Shown here in pieces: positions 1 to 8,559 of a DNA stretch of 64,000 nt (positions are counted from its first letter, which is position 1; each line of letters starts with the position of its first letter). The position numbers and the translations under genes are program-made. The notes under the pieces are model-generated. The model was not told where the DNA came from. It was given only the letters and a program-made list of their open reading frames with translations, and searched no databases. This DNA is from Algoriphagus kandeliae (GTDB lineage Bacteria > Bacteroidota > Bacteroidia > Cytophagales > Cyclobacteriaceae), in assembly GCF_004571135.1 (NCBI RefSeq), contig NZ_SPSB01000006.1:29758-93757 (forward strand). The letters are read 5' to 3'.

Positions 1-297
1 TGACTCAATTTTTCCAATCCCGCTTGGGCCCTCAAACTCTAATTTTTTTGATACTATAACTTCACCTTGATTCAGATTAAAAAAATCCAAGCTATGCCGT
101 TTGTCATTATATCCCATAAGGATAGAATTTCCCTTTTGAGAGAAGTTTGATTGAACAGGATAACTACTTAGTTGATTTGGTGATACTGGGATTTTTATCT
201 CATTTATTGAAAAATGAATTGGGTTTTCTCTTTTATCCGGTTTTGTGCAGGAGAAATAAAGGGGAATTATAAATAAAAATAGAATTGCTTTTTTCAT
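1..297 (-). CDS. Putative lipoprotein, 3' end outside the window (DUF4221-like?)
   Basis: Reading leftward from an ATG at 297 there is an open frame of 99 codons that runs off the window edge without a stop. The N-terminus is a lipoprotein signal: Lys-Lys, a hydrophobic stretch of Ile, Leu and Phe, then Y-F-S-C, so Cys17 would be the lipidated residue. After a short linker come beta-rich segments, including G-Y-N-D-K and L-E-F-E-G-P-S-G-I-G. These recall the DUF4221 propeller-like lipoproteins common in Cyclobacteriaceae, but that family match is from memory and is weak. Only the N-terminal part is visible, so no function is proposed. Confidence 0.6.
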   Translation of the reverse strand, partial: MKKAILFLFIIPLYFSCTKPDKRENPIHFSINEIKIPVSPNQLSSYPVQSNFSQKGNSILMGYNDKRHSLDFFNLNQGEVIVSKKLEFEGPSGIGKIES

Positions 298-364
298 AAT
301 TTGAAAAAAGAGCACCCAGGAATAACAACCAAAACACTATAGTTAATTTAACTTAAAGTCCTTT

Positions 365-1714
365 TTATTTCCTTCTGTTCTTTGTCTTCAGCTGATTCCG
401 ATTCTTTTTATTTCCGGATTTTCGAGCTTTGACTTTTTCTCCTTTTCCGATATTCCGTTTTGGGCGGGCTTTCTTTTCGTGGAATGCACCTTTGTAATCT
501 GGGTTTTCCTTTTGCTTGAGCTTATCCAATTCACGTGCGTAGATCTGCTTTTCAGCAAAAGGTGTTTCCGTTATTGTTACTGATTTTGGAATACTCACCT
601 CAGGTACTTCCATCCGGATCAACTCCTCGATTTTCTCAAAATGCCAGGCCTCTGCCGGATTGATAAAAGTGATGGCCATCCCTTCATTTTCCGCTCTACC
701 AGTTCGACCAATTCGGTGCACATAATCTTCATAAATCAAAGGAACATCGAAGTTGATCACATGAGAAACCATCGTCACATCCAAGCCTCGTGAGGCTACA
801 TCAGTCGCCACCAAAATCCGTACATCGCCTGCTTTAAAATCCTCCATGGAATTGATTCGGGTGTTTTGTCCTTTGTTGGCATGAATGACTCGAATCTCGC
901 CGACTTTTTTACGTTGAAGAAAATTGGACACCTCCTCTGCATTTTTTCGACTTCGTGTAAAAATGATGGCTCGGCTGACCTCTTCGCTCTCCAAGAGATG
1001 CTCCAATAAATTGATTTTGGTTCGGATGTTTGGAACAAAATATTTGACCTGATCGATGGTTTCAGCTGTAGTCGCAGAGGGAGTGATTTCCACCCGCTCC
1101 GGAAACTCCAAGAATTCAGTCGAAAGCCGCTCTACCTTAGAAGAAAAGGTGGCAGAGAAAAGGAGGTTTTGCCTCTTCACCGGAATAACCTCTAAAATGG
1201 ACCGAATTTGTGGCATGAAGCCCATGTCCAGCATTTTATCCGCTTCATCCAAGACCATGGTTTTAAGTTCTTTGGTTAGGATGACACCTTTCTTATACAA
1301 ATCCATAAAGCGACCCGGTGTAGAAATAATCAGATCTACACCAGCTTCGATTTGCTCTATTTGGGTCTTCGGACCAATTCCACCATAAAGTGAGACTACT
1401 CGGATATCCGTGTATTTGCCCAGTTGACGACAGACTTCCTCAATCTGCATGACCAATTCCCTGGTAGGGGCCAAGACCATTGCTCGGGGATGCATGCCTT
1501 GGGCGTATTTTACTTTCATCAAGATGGGAAGCACATAAGCTGCTGTTTTCCCAGTTCCTGTCTGTGCAATCCCCAACACATCATGTCCAGCCAAAGCCAA
1601 AGGGATCCCTTTTTCCTGAATTGGTGTTGGATGAGTATAGCCTGCTTCTTCGACAGCGTTTAGTAATTGCCTATTGAGTTTAAAAGCTTCAAAACCTTCT
1701 GCCTGATTGGCCAT
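365..1714 (-). CDS. DEAD-box ATP-dependent RNA helicase
   Basis: A 449-aa DEAD-box helicase that uses ATP to unwind or remodel structured RNA, typically in ribosome assembly or mRNA decay. All motifs are present: Q motif (PIQ near residue 31), Walker A AQTGTGKT (50-57), PTRELV (83-88), DEAD (156-159), SAT (187-189), and in the second RecA domain ATDVASRGLD and HRIGRTGR. The C-terminal tail is Lys/Arg-rich and unstructured, as in RhlE-like helicases, and probably binds RNA. The start ATG lies 38 bp from the divergent dihydroorotase start, so the two genes share a very short promoter region. The exact paralogue (RhlE, DeaD/CsdA or other) cannot be fixed from sequence alone. Confidence 0.95.
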   Translation of the reverse strand: MANQAEGFEAFKLNRQLLNAVEEAGYTHPTPIQEKGIPLALAGHDVLGIAQTGTGKTAAYVLPILMKVKYAQGMHPRAMVLAPTRELVMQIEEVCRQLGKYTDIRVVSLYGGIGPKTQIEQIEAGVDLIISTPGRFMDLYKKGVILTKELKTMVLDEADKMLDMGFMPQIRSILEVIPVKRQNLLFSATFSSKVERLSTEFLEFPERVEITPSATTAETIDQVKYFVPNIRTKINLLEHLLESEEVSRAIIFTRSRKNAEEVSNFLQRKKVGEIRVIHANKGQNTRINSMEDFKAGDVRILVATDVASRGLDVTMVSHVINFDVPLIYEDYVHRIGRTGRAENEGMAITFINPAEAWHFEKIEELIRMEVPEVSIPKSVTITETPFAEKQIYARELDKLKQKENPDYKGAFHEKKARPKRNIGKGEKVKARKSGNKKNRNQLKTKNRRK

Positions 1715-1752
1715 GATTGCTTAATTTAGCGGGAACATATAACAGTAAAACG

Positions 1753-3093
1753 ATGAAAAGTATTCTGATCACCGGTGCAAATATAGTTAATGAAGGCCGG
1801 ATCTTTCGGGGAGATGTCTTAGTGGCAAACGGCCGTATCGCTAAAATCGGAGAAAATCTCTCTGGGGAGTCTGCTGATAAGCGGATAGACGCTGAGGGAA
1901 AGTATCTTTTTCCCGGAATCATTGATGATCAGGTACATTTTAGAGAGCCAGGGCTAACTCATAAAGGCGATATCTACACGGAGTCCAAAGCTGCTGTAGC
2001 TGGTGGTGTGACTTCTTACATGGAAATGCCGAATACCGTTCCTCAGGCTGTGACCATTCCTTTGTTGGAAGAAAAATATGCTCGAGCAAAAGAAGTATCG
2101 CTCGCCAATTACTCCTTCTTCTTTGGAGGAACGAATGACAACCTCGAGGAAATCCTCAAGTTGGATTTAAGAAATGTTTGTGGTCTGAAGGTTTTCCAAG
2201 GTTCCTCCACTGGCAACATGGTGGTGGACAATATCGAATCTTTGGAAGGGATCTTTAAATATTACAAAGGCCTATTGGCTATCCACTCAGAAAATGATCA
2301 CATCATCGCCGAGAATCTGGCTGAATACAAAGCCAAATACGGGGATGATATTCCGGTGAAATTCCACCCTAAAATCCGATCAGAAGAGGCTTGTTACAAT
2401 GCTTCAAGTCGAGCAGTAGCCATGGCTAAGAAGTATGGAACCCGTCTCCATATTTTGCATATAAGTACTGCCAAGGAATTGGAATTATTTGATAACAGTA
2501 TTCCTTTGGAGCAAAAGCACATTACCTCCGAGGCTTGTATCCATCATTTGTGGTTTTCTGAGGAAGATTATGATACCAAAGGCACTTTGATCAAGTGGAA
2601 CCCGGCAGTCAAAACTGCTCATGATCGGGATGAAATTTTTAAAGCTGTTTTGGATGATCGAATCGATGTGATTGCTACCGACCATGCTCCGCATACTTTG
2701 GAGGAAAAAGCACAGGTTTACACCAAAGCACCTTCAGGTGGACCTTTAATCCAACATTCTTTGGTTGCGATGTTGGATTTCTATCATCAGGGAAAAATCA
2801 GCTTAGAGCGAATCGTTGATAAAATGGCACATAATGTAGCCAAGCTCTTCAGAATCGAAGAAAGAGGATTCATTCGTGAAGGATATCATGCTGATTTGGT
2901 TTTGGTGGATTTGAATGATCCATGGACCGTTTCTAAGGAAAATATCCTAGCAAAATGCGGTTGGTCTCCATTTGAAGGTCATACTTTCCAATCCAAAGTC
3001 ACTCATACGATTGTGTCCGGACATTTGGCTTTTGAAAACGGACAGTTTGATGAAAGTAAAAAAGGAGAGCGGATGACTTTTTCTGTAAATTAA
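1753..3093 (+). CDS. pyrC: Dihydroorotase
   Basis: A 446-aa cyclic amidohydrolase, third step of de novo pyrimidine synthesis (carbamoyl-aspartate to dihydroorotate), cytosolic and zinc-dependent. A longer frame opens at a TTG at 1717, but the conserved N-terminus begins at the ATG at 1753. The signature D-Q-V-H-F-R-E-P-G lies at 59-67. The first metal ligand of the usual HxH is Gln60, and only His62 is retained. Other metal-site motifs are visible: A-I-H-S-E-N, H-I-L-H-I-S and A-T-D-H-A-P-H. The carboxylated-Lys position may be the Lys in G-L-K-V-F-Q-G. From memory, Bacteroidota PyrC proteins share this Gln. A hydantoinase- or allantoinase-like activity is the main alternative. Confidence 0.88.
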   Translation: MKSILITGANIVNEGRIFRGDVLVANGRIAKIGENLSGESADKRIDAEGKYLFPGIIDDQVHFREPGLTHKGDIYTESKAAVAGGVTSYMEMPNTVPQAVTIPLLEEKYARAKEVSLANYSFFFGGTNDNLEEILKLDLRNVCGLKVFQGSSTGNMVVDNIESLEGIFKYYKGLLAIHSENDHIIAENLAEYKAKYGDDIPVKFHPKIRSEEACYNASSRAVAMAKKYGTRLHILHISTAKELELFDNSIPLEQKHITSEACIHHLWFSEEDYDTKGTLIKWNPAVKTAHDRDEIFKAVLDDRIDVIATDHAPHTLEEKAQVYTKAPSGGPLIQHSLVAMLDFYHQGKISLERIVDKMAHNVAKLFRIEERGFIREGYHADLVLVDLNDPWTVSKENILAKCGWSPFEGHTFQSKVTHTIVSGHLAFENGQFDESKKGERMTFSVN

Positions 3094-3106
3094 TTTGAAA
3101 AGGCTC

Positions 3107-3137
3107 TTGCGCAAAAAAGTACTTCTATCTACCTTTG
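3107..3137 (+). promoter_or_regulatory. Bacteroidota promoter of tRNA-His
   Basis: A -33 TTG (3107-3109), 20 nt, and a perfect -7 box TACCTTTG (3130-3137), followed by CAATCCAATTGAGG. This fits the TTG/TAnnTTTG consensus, and the tRNA starts about 40 nt downstream. It also shares the extended downstream motif seen at the other stable-RNA promoters in this window. Confidence 0.85.
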
Positions 3138-3176
3138 CAATCCAATTGAGGGAGATGTCCTCAAAAACTTATAAAT

Positions 3177-3251
3177 GGTGATTGTAGCTCAGCTGGTTAG
3201 AGCGCTGGTTTGTGGCACCAGAGGTCGCCGGTTCGAATCCGGTCTTTCACC
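3177..3251 (+). tRNA. tRNA-His (GTG)
   Basis: Cloverleaf with anticodon GTG in the loop TTGTGGC, D-arm GCTC/GAGC, and T-arm with TTCGAAT. The extra 5' G (3177) would be G-1, opposite C73 (3251), the histidine identity element. No CCA is encoded. The acceptor stem GTGATTG/CTTTCAC has two adjacent U-U mismatches (5:68 and 6:67), which is unusual, while the rest of the fold is normal. A rho-independent terminator follows directly. Confidence 0.93.
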
Positions 3252-3254
3252 CTT

Positions 3255-3280
3255 AAAACCCCTCATTCTGAGGGGTTTTT
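3255..3280 (+). terminator. Terminator of tRNA-His
   Basis: Perfect 7-bp stem CCCCTCA/TGAGGGG (3259-3265 and 3269-3275) with a 3-nt loop, flanked by AAAA upstream and TTTTT downstream. Confidence 0.9.
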
Positions 3281-3344
3281 CCATTTTAAAGGAATCCTTT
3301 GGCATTAATATTGAGCCAGAAAATCGAAACTAAACCAACGTCAG

Positions 3345-3485
3345 ATGTTTACACTGTTTAAAAACTCCCCGAAATTCCCGGTGATCAAACCGGTGAATAT
3401 TTCACTTGTAAGAAATTACATGACGAAGTTTGAAGAATCTCTTAAAAATTTCGAAGAAGTCCAAAAAGAGCTTTTTCACTCGTAA
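3345..3485 (+). CDS. Small hypothetical protein (46 aa)
   Basis: An ATG at 3345 opens a 46-codon frame ending in TAA at 3485. The product is Lys/Phe-rich with no signal peptide. The C-terminal half (roughly residues 24-45) is Glu/Lys-rich and looks like a single amphipathic helix. It sits alone between the tRNA-His terminator and a strong terminator that begins 15 nt after its stop, so it seems to be a separate transcription unit, which argues that it is real. The promoter is not clear: TAATATTG near 3316 is one mismatch from the -7 consensus but lacks a good -33 box. No family was recognised. It could instead be a small RNA with a chance reading frame. Confidence 0.5.
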   Translation: MFTLFKNSPKFPVIKPVNISLVRNYMTKFEESLKNFEEVQKELFHS

Positions 3486-3500
3486 AAGATCAAGTTTTCT

Positions 3501-3532
3501 AAAGGTTATGGCGACATAACCTTTATTTTTTT
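3501..3532 (+). terminator. Strong terminator after the 46-aa ORF
   Basis: Perfect 10-bp stem AAAGGTTATG/CATAACCTTT (3501-3510 and 3515-3524) with loop GCGA, followed by A and a run of T. Confidence 0.92.
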
Positions 3533-3592
3533 GCTTTTGATTTTTCTTTACATCCCAATGTTATATTTTAACGGGATGCAACTTTTAGACCC

Positions 3593-5509
3593 ATGAGTTA
3601 TATTCATTTTGACAAAACACAACTAGTCAATCTCAACTATTCCTTGGATCGGGAGATTATCCGAACCAATCGGTCTGGGACTTATACTAGTACCACAATT
3701 ATAGGGTGTAATACCCGAAAATATCACGGGCTTTTAGTAGCTCCGCAACCTCAAATTGATTCTCAAAACCATGTTTTCTTGTCCACTGTCCATGAGACGG
3801 TGATTCAGCATGGAGCTAGCTTTAACTTGGGGATTAGCAAGTTTCCAGGAAATTATTTTCCTCGAGGGCATAAGTATTTGGAGGATTTCGACTCTGAGCC
3901 AATTCCAAAATTGACTTATCGAGTAGGAGGAGTCCTTTTACAAAAGGAATTGATCTTGGATACGAATCGGGATCGGGTAATGATTCGGTATACCTTGCTG
4001 GAAGCTCACTCTCCGACAAAGATTCGAATCCAACCTTTCTTGGCATTTCGAGGATACCACACCCTTTGTAAGGAAAATGACGATATCCAAAAGGATTTCG
4101 AAAAAGTACCCAATGGAGTAAAATTCCGGCTTTATCCGGTTTATGATCCTTTGTATTTGCAGGTTTCGAAGAAAAATAAATTCAATTCCAATCCTAACTG
4201 GTATCATAATGTAGAATACATTCTGGAGAGGGAGAGGGGATATGAATACCAAGAGGATCTTTATGTTCCAGGGTATTTTGAATTTGATATTGAAAAAGGG
4301 GAGTCGGTCATTTTCTCTGCTGGTTTGACTGAGGCGGATCCAAGTACCCGTCAGCGGGCTTTTGAAAAAGAAGTTGCTAGACGTATTCCACGAAGTAATT
4401 TTGAAAACTGCCTAATCAACTCTGCTACGCAATTTATTAGAAATAGGGACGGAGAGACTCGGATTATTGCAGGCTATCCTTGGTTTGGCTGGTGGGGAAG
4501 AGATACCTTCATCGCCGCGCCAGGATTAACCTTGGCGAGAGGAGATAAAGAGACCTTTTTGGAAATCATGGATACCATGTCCAAAGACCTAAAAGGCCCA
4601 CTTTTCCCGAATGTGGGAAGCGGGGATTTCACCAATATGAATTCCATTGACGCTCCACTTTGGTTCTTTTGGTCTCTTCAGCAATACATCTATTTCACAG
4701 GAGATACTAAGACTGTCAAAAACCGATACCTAGCTAAGCTCAAAGGAATTTTGGACGGGTATCAGCAGGGAACAGATTTCAATATTCACATGCTTTCCAA
4801 TGGGTTGATCTATGGTGGATATGAGGGAGTAGCTTTGACTTGGATGGATGCCGTAACCGTAGATGGACCTGTAACTCCAAGAACAGGCTGTCCTGTGGAA
4901 ATTCAAGCCCTTTGGTACAATGCCTTGAAGTTTTATCATGAGTTGTCTGGAGAGGAGCATTATGGAAATCTTGCAGATAAAGTGAAAGATTCCTTTCTGG
5001 AGGAATTTTGGGATGAGAAAAAAGGCTATTTAGCTGATGTGGTAAATGGCTTGGAAAAAGATTGGGCAATACGGCCGAATATGGTCTTTGCCACCTCCTT
5101 GCCCTATACTATGTTGGATGAGAATCAGCGAGATAAAATTCTCGATCTGGTTCGATCCAATTTATTGACAAATCGAGGATTAAGAACCTTGGCTCCCGAT
5201 GATCCGGCTTACAAGGGCTATTATTTCGGCGATCCGATCAGCCGAGACAATGCCTATCACAACGGTACGGTTTGGGTTTGGCCAATGGGACATTTCGTGG
5301 AGGCTTATATCAAACTCCATGGAAAATCAGCCAAGAACTTTATCGGTCGAATTATCAAAAGCTTCGATGGAGTAATGACCCAATATGGGGTCGGAACGGT
5401 GGCAGAAATTTATGATGGAGATCCTCCTCACAGACCAAAGGGTTCTGTCTCTCAGGCTTGGTCTGTAGCAGAACTATTACGCATGATGGAATTAGTAAAA
5501 CGGATATAA
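3593..5509 (+). CDS. Glycogen debranching enzyme (amylo-alpha-1,6-glucosidase, GH133)
   Basis: A 638-aa protein with the two domains of bacterial debranching enzymes. The N-terminal beta-sandwich region (about 1-240) contains the T-x-I-x-G-C-N-T-R-K-Y-H-G motif. The C-terminal (alpha/alpha)6 catalytic domain (about 270-635) contains G-Y-P-W-F-G-W-W-G-R-D-T and the Y-G-G-Y-E-G region. The family hydrolyses alpha-1,6 branch points of glycogen-like glucans in the cytoplasm. It is the first gene of a three-gene alpha-glucan operon: the GT4 gene starts 11 bp after its stop and the GH57 gene overlaps the GT4 stop. A weak promoter (TTG 3537-3539, TATATTTT 3562-3569, 22 nt apart) lies upstream. Confidence 0.92.
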   Translation: MSYIHFDKTQLVNLNYSLDREIIRTNRSGTYTSTTIIGCNTRKYHGLLVAPQPQIDSQNHVFLSTVHETVIQHGASFNLGISKFPGNYFPRGHKYLEDFDSEPIPKLTYRVGGVLLQKELILDTNRDRVMIRYTLLEAHSPTKIRIQPFLAFRGYHTLCKENDDIQKDFEKVPNGVKFRLYPVYDPLYLQVSKKNKFNSNPNWYHNVEYILERERGYEYQEDLYVPGYFEFDIEKGESVIFSAGLTEADPSTRQRAFEKEVARRIPRSNFENCLINSATQFIRNRDGETRIIAGYPWFGWWGRDTFIAAPGLTLARGDKETFLEIMDTMSKDLKGPLFPNVGSGDFTNMNSIDAPLWFFWSLQQYIYFTGDTKTVKNRYLAKLKGILDGYQQGTDFNIHMLSNGLIYGGYEGVALTWMDAVTVDGPVTPRTGCPVEIQALWYNALKFYHELSGEEHYGNLADKVKDSFLEEFWDEKKGYLADVVNGLEKDWAIRPNMVFATSLPYTMLDENQRDKILDLVRSNLLTNRGLRTLAPDDPAYKGYYFGDPISRDNAYHNGTVWVWPMGHFVEAYIKLHGKSAKNFIGRIIKSFDGVMTQYGVGTVAEIYDGDPPHRPKGSVSQAWSVAELLRMMELVKRI

Positions 5510-5520
5510 AACTTTTTTCT

Positions 5521-6810
5521 ATGAGGGTATTAATGTTTGGGTGGGAATTCCCGCCACATATTTCCGGAGGATTAGGCACAGCCTGTTATGGTTTGGTCAA
5601 GGGGATGGTTCATCATGATCAGGAAGTGATTTTTGTTGTTCCCAAGCTTTGGGGTGATGAAGAGCCTTTGGCTGATTTTGTCAATGCAAGTGATGTCACC
5701 ATAGATTATCGGGAGAAAAAGTTTAAAAGCATTTGGAAAAATCTGACCTATCTAGAAGTATCAAGCTTTTTGGTGCCTTACCTAGGTCCTGAAGAATATC
5801 AGAAATTTACGGATTATGCGATCCACGATCGGGCAGATGTGGATGAGAGTATTTTTACCAACAAATACCAATTCAGTGGAAAGTACGGTAAAAATCTAAT
5901 GGAAGAGGTAAGCCGCTATGCCCTCACCGCGGCTCAGATTGCACGAGATCGAAAAGACTTTGACATCATCCATGCCCACGATTGGTTGTCATTTCCCGCG
6001 GGAATTGCGGCAAAAGAAATCAGTGGAAAGAAACTGGTAGCCCATGTTCATGCAACGGAATATGACCGATCCGGTGAATCAGTTAACCCTCCTGTATTTG
6101 AGATTGAAAAAGCGGGAATGGAAGCTGCTGACCATGTGGTGGCAGTAAGTCAGTTAACCAAAAATATCATTGTTAACCGATACGGAATTCCTGCTGAAAA
6201 AGTAAGTGTGCTTCACAATGCAGTATTGGATGCGAGCATAATTAAATCAAAATATGAGAAGAAAGTACCTGAGAAAATCGTGACTTTCTTGGGTCGGATT
6301 ACTTTCCAAAAAGGGCCAGAATATTTTGTGGAGGCAGCCAAAAAGGTAATGGACCGAGATGATAATGTTCGCTTTGTTATGGCTGGTTCGGGAGACCTCC
6401 TTAACCGGATGATTGATCGGGTAGCAGAGCTCCGAATGGGACATAAATTCCATTTCACAGGTTTTTTGAAAGGAGATGATGTGGATCATATGTATGCCAT
6501 TTCAGACGTCTATGTGATGCCGTCTGTCTCCGAACCATTTGGAATTGCCCCGCTAGAGGCTGTTAGACATAATACTCCAACCATTATTTCGAAGCAATCC
6601 GGAGTAGCAGAAGTTCTTCAAAATGCCATCAAAATTGATTTTTGGGATGTAGACGCCATGGCGGATGCCATGTTTGCTTTGCTGCATTATCAAGGGATTT
6701 CCAAGATGTTCAAAGAGCTGGGCAGTGAAGAACTTAAAAATTTGAAATGGGAGCATGTAGCTGCCAAACTCGTCAAGATTTATGAAAAAACTTTAGCGCA
6801 ACAACCATGA
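5521..6810 (+). CDS. GT4 glycosyltransferase, probable glycogen/alpha-glucan synthase
   Basis: A 429-aa GT-B fold glycosyltransferase. The frame is open from 5458, but the family start M-R-V-L-M-F-G-W-E-F-P-P is the ATG at 5521. Seen features are the nucleotide-sugar-binding N-terminal loop H-I-S-G-G-L-G-T, H-A-H-D-W near the middle of the N-domain, G-R-I-T-F-Q-K-G-P in the C-domain, and the catalytic E-P-F-G-I-A-P-L-E motif (E-x7-E). Its place between a debranching enzyme and a GH57 hydrolase suggests it elongates a storage or maltodextrin-type glucan from an NDP-glucose donor. That substrate is inferred from context; GT4 alone is certain. Confidence 0.9.
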   Translation: MRVLMFGWEFPPHISGGLGTACYGLVKGMVHHDQEVIFVVPKLWGDEEPLADFVNASDVTIDYREKKFKSIWKNLTYLEVSSFLVPYLGPEEYQKFTDYAIHDRADVDESIFTNKYQFSGKYGKNLMEEVSRYALTAAQIARDRKDFDIIHAHDWLSFPAGIAAKEISGKKLVAHVHATEYDRSGESVNPPVFEIEKAGMEAADHVVAVSQLTKNIIVNRYGIPAEKVSVLHNAVLDASIIKSKYEKKVPEKIVTFLGRITFQKGPEYFVEAAKKVMDRDDNVRFVMAGSGDLLNRMIDRVAELRMGHKFHFTGFLKGDDVDHMYAISDVYVMPSVSEPFGIAPLEAVRHNTPTIISKQSGVAEVLQNAIKIDFWDVDAMADAMFALLHYQGISKMFKELGSEELKNLKWEHVAAKLVKIYEKTLAQQP

Positions 6811-8018
6811 GAACGATTTGCTTTTACTTTCAGGTCCATCAGCCCTATCGGCTTAAGCCATATCGCTTTTTTGATATTGGAGACGATCATTATTACTGGG
6901 ATGACTTTCTAAATCGAAGTGTCATGAGAAGGGTCGCACAAAAGTGCTATCTGCCAATGAATGCTCTTTTGTTAGAATTAATCGAAAGACATAAAGGAGC
7001 TTTCAAAGTGACTTTTTCTTTTTCCGGAACTTTTATGGACCAAATGGAGGCCTATGCTCCTGATGTGTTGGAAAGTTTCCAACGATTAGTTGCCACAGGT
7101 CAGGTAGAAGTTCTCAGTGAGACCTATGGACATTCCTTAGCTTCTTTGAGGAGCAAGGAGGAATTTGCTAGAATGGTGGATCAGCACCGAGATAAAATCA
7201 AGCAATTGTTCAACGGTTATACTCCAAAAGTTTTTAGAAACACCGAGTTGATCTATTCTGATAGAATCGGAGAAATGGTCCATGATATGGGCTATACTGG
7301 GATTTTGACAGAAGGTGCCAAGCACGTTTTGGGATGGAAGAGTCCCAACTTTGTCTATCAAAACAGCATTAGGCCAGAACTAAAAGTATTACTAAAGAAT
7401 TTCCGTCTTTCGGATGATATCGCTTTCCGTTTTTCCAATAAGACTTGGTCGGATTATCCATTGACGGTTGATAAGTTTATCAGTTGGGTAAATGCGATTC
7501 CAAAGTCTGAGCCTGTCTTAAATCTCTTTATGGACTATGAGACTTTTGGGGAGCATCAGTGGAAGGAAACCGGGATTTTCGAATTCATGAGAGCTTTACC
7601 GGAAGCAGTTCTTTCTAAAACTGATTTTGGATTTTCTACTCCATCGGAGGTATTGGGTCAGGTGGATGCAATTAGCCCAATTCATGTTCCGATACCGATC
7701 AGCTGGGCTGATGAAGAGCGTGATTTGACAGCTTGGTTGGGAAATGATTTGCAGGATGAAGCATTTGATCGCCTATATGAATTGGAACAGACTGTTCGGC
7801 AGCTGGATGATCCGGATTTGATTCGGGACTGGAATTACCTGCAGACTTCGGATCACTTCTATTACATGTGTACCAAGTTCTTTTCTGATGGAGATATACA
7901 CTCCTATTTTAGTCCTTATGATACGCCATACGATGCGTTTATCAATTATATGAATGTCCTGAGTGATTTTGTCCTCCGGATTAAGCAAAAGAAAAAAGAA
8001 GTAGAATCAGTCGAATAA
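6807..8018 (+). CDS. GH57 family glycoside hydrolase (alpha-amylase or glucanotransferase type)
   Basis: A 403-aa GH57 (beta/alpha)7-barrel enzyme. Conserved motifs are HQP (11-13), G-T-F-M-D-Q near 74-79, the nucleophile Glu147 in R-N-T-E-L-I-Y, and the acid/base Asp243 in M-D-Y-E-T-F-G. The family acts on alpha-1,4-glucans by hydrolysis, transglycosylation or branching. No signal peptide is present, so it is cytoplasmic. Its ATG overlaps the GT4 stop by 4 bp (ATGA), showing translational coupling in the alpha-glucan operon. Which activity it has cannot be read from sequence alone. Confidence 0.92.
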   Translation: MRTICFYFQVHQPYRLKPYRFFDIGDDHYYWDDFLNRSVMRRVAQKCYLPMNALLLELIERHKGAFKVTFSFSGTFMDQMEAYAPDVLESFQRLVATGQVEVLSETYGHSLASLRSKEEFARMVDQHRDKIKQLFNGYTPKVFRNTELIYSDRIGEMVHDMGYTGILTEGAKHVLGWKSPNFVYQNSIRPELKVLLKNFRLSDDIAFRFSNKTWSDYPLTVDKFISWVNAIPKSEPVLNLFMDYETFGEHQWKETGIFEFMRALPEAVLSKTDFGFSTPSEVLGQVDAISPIHVPIPISWADEERDLTAWLGNDLQDEAFDRLYELEQTVRQLDDPDLIRDWNYLQTSDHFYYMCTKFFSDGDIHSYFSPYDTPYDAFINYMNVLSDFVLRIKQKKKEVESVE

Positions 8019-8036
8019 CGGCTGATTCTTTTTTTT
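8004..8036 (+). terminator. Terminator of the alpha-glucan operon
   Basis: Stem GAATCAG/CTGATTC (8004-8010 and 8022-8028) followed by eight T. The stem includes the last codons and stop of the GH57 gene, and the T-run reaches the stop of the convergent gene, so it may work on both strands. Confidence 0.8.
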
Positions 8037-8478
8037 ACCAGATTCCGAATTGGGAGAAGTGGTGCTTGAAATGCTTTTGATGAAATCTTTCCCATTCTTC
8101 CTTATCTAACTCTCCTAGTACAGGATGCATCGTTTTAGCTGTAGGGTTTTGGTTAAAAAACTCTTCAAACTCTTCTAGGCTTTGAAGCAATTTGGTTTTG
8201 GCTGTTTCCAAATCTGGAAATCGTAAAGGCAATAATTTCCCTGGATCATTAGGGAATTTGATCTCTTTTGGAAAGTCCATCCCAGTTTCTAAAAGCATCC
8301 GTTTCATTTCTAACTGTTTTCTGTTTGGTTCGAAGAAAGGGATTTTAATTCGGCTAGATGAAATCTTGACAGTTAGCGTAAGATGTTCCACCATATGTTG
8401 CGGAGTCATTCTTCCGAATTCAGGCTCTTGATCTGCTTGTAATTTTTCTAGATTGGTTTTGGTTGAAATTGAATTCAT
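8035..8478 (-). CDS. DinB-like / DUF1569-type protein
   Basis: A 147-aa protein resembling the DinB/YfiT metal-binding four-helix-bundle superfamily. His28 and His32 lie in the motif T-P-Q-H-M-V-E-H, and a His-rich C-terminus (H-P-V-L-G-E-L, then F-H-Q-K-H-F-K-H-H) could supply the remaining ligands. The C-terminal pattern G-E-L-x3-E-W-E-R-F-H-x-K-H matches Bacteroidota DUF1569 proteins as I remember them. The biochemical role is unknown. It is monocistronic and convergent with the alpha-glucan operon. Confidence 0.7.
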   Translation of the reverse strand: MNSISTKTNLEKLQADQEPEFGRMTPQHMVEHLTLTVKISSSRIKIPFFEPNRKQLEMKRMLLETGMDFPKEIKFPNDPGKLLPLRFPDLETAKTKLLQSLEEFEEFFNQNPTAKTMHPVLGELDKEEWERFHQKHFKHHFSQFGIW

Positions 8479-8505
8479 AAAATGAAAATTTGAATGCTAT
8501 AGACT

Positions 8506-8537
8506 AAAAAAGCGCCCAGAACAACTAGGCGCTTTTT
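8506..8537 (-). terminator. Terminator of nrdBA
   Basis: Stem AAAAGCGCC/GGCGCTTTT (8508-8516 and 8528-8536). Read on the minus strand it follows the nrdA stop and ends in a T-run. Confidence 0.85.
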
Positions 8538-8559
8538 CCAATTGACGAACTCTAAAATT

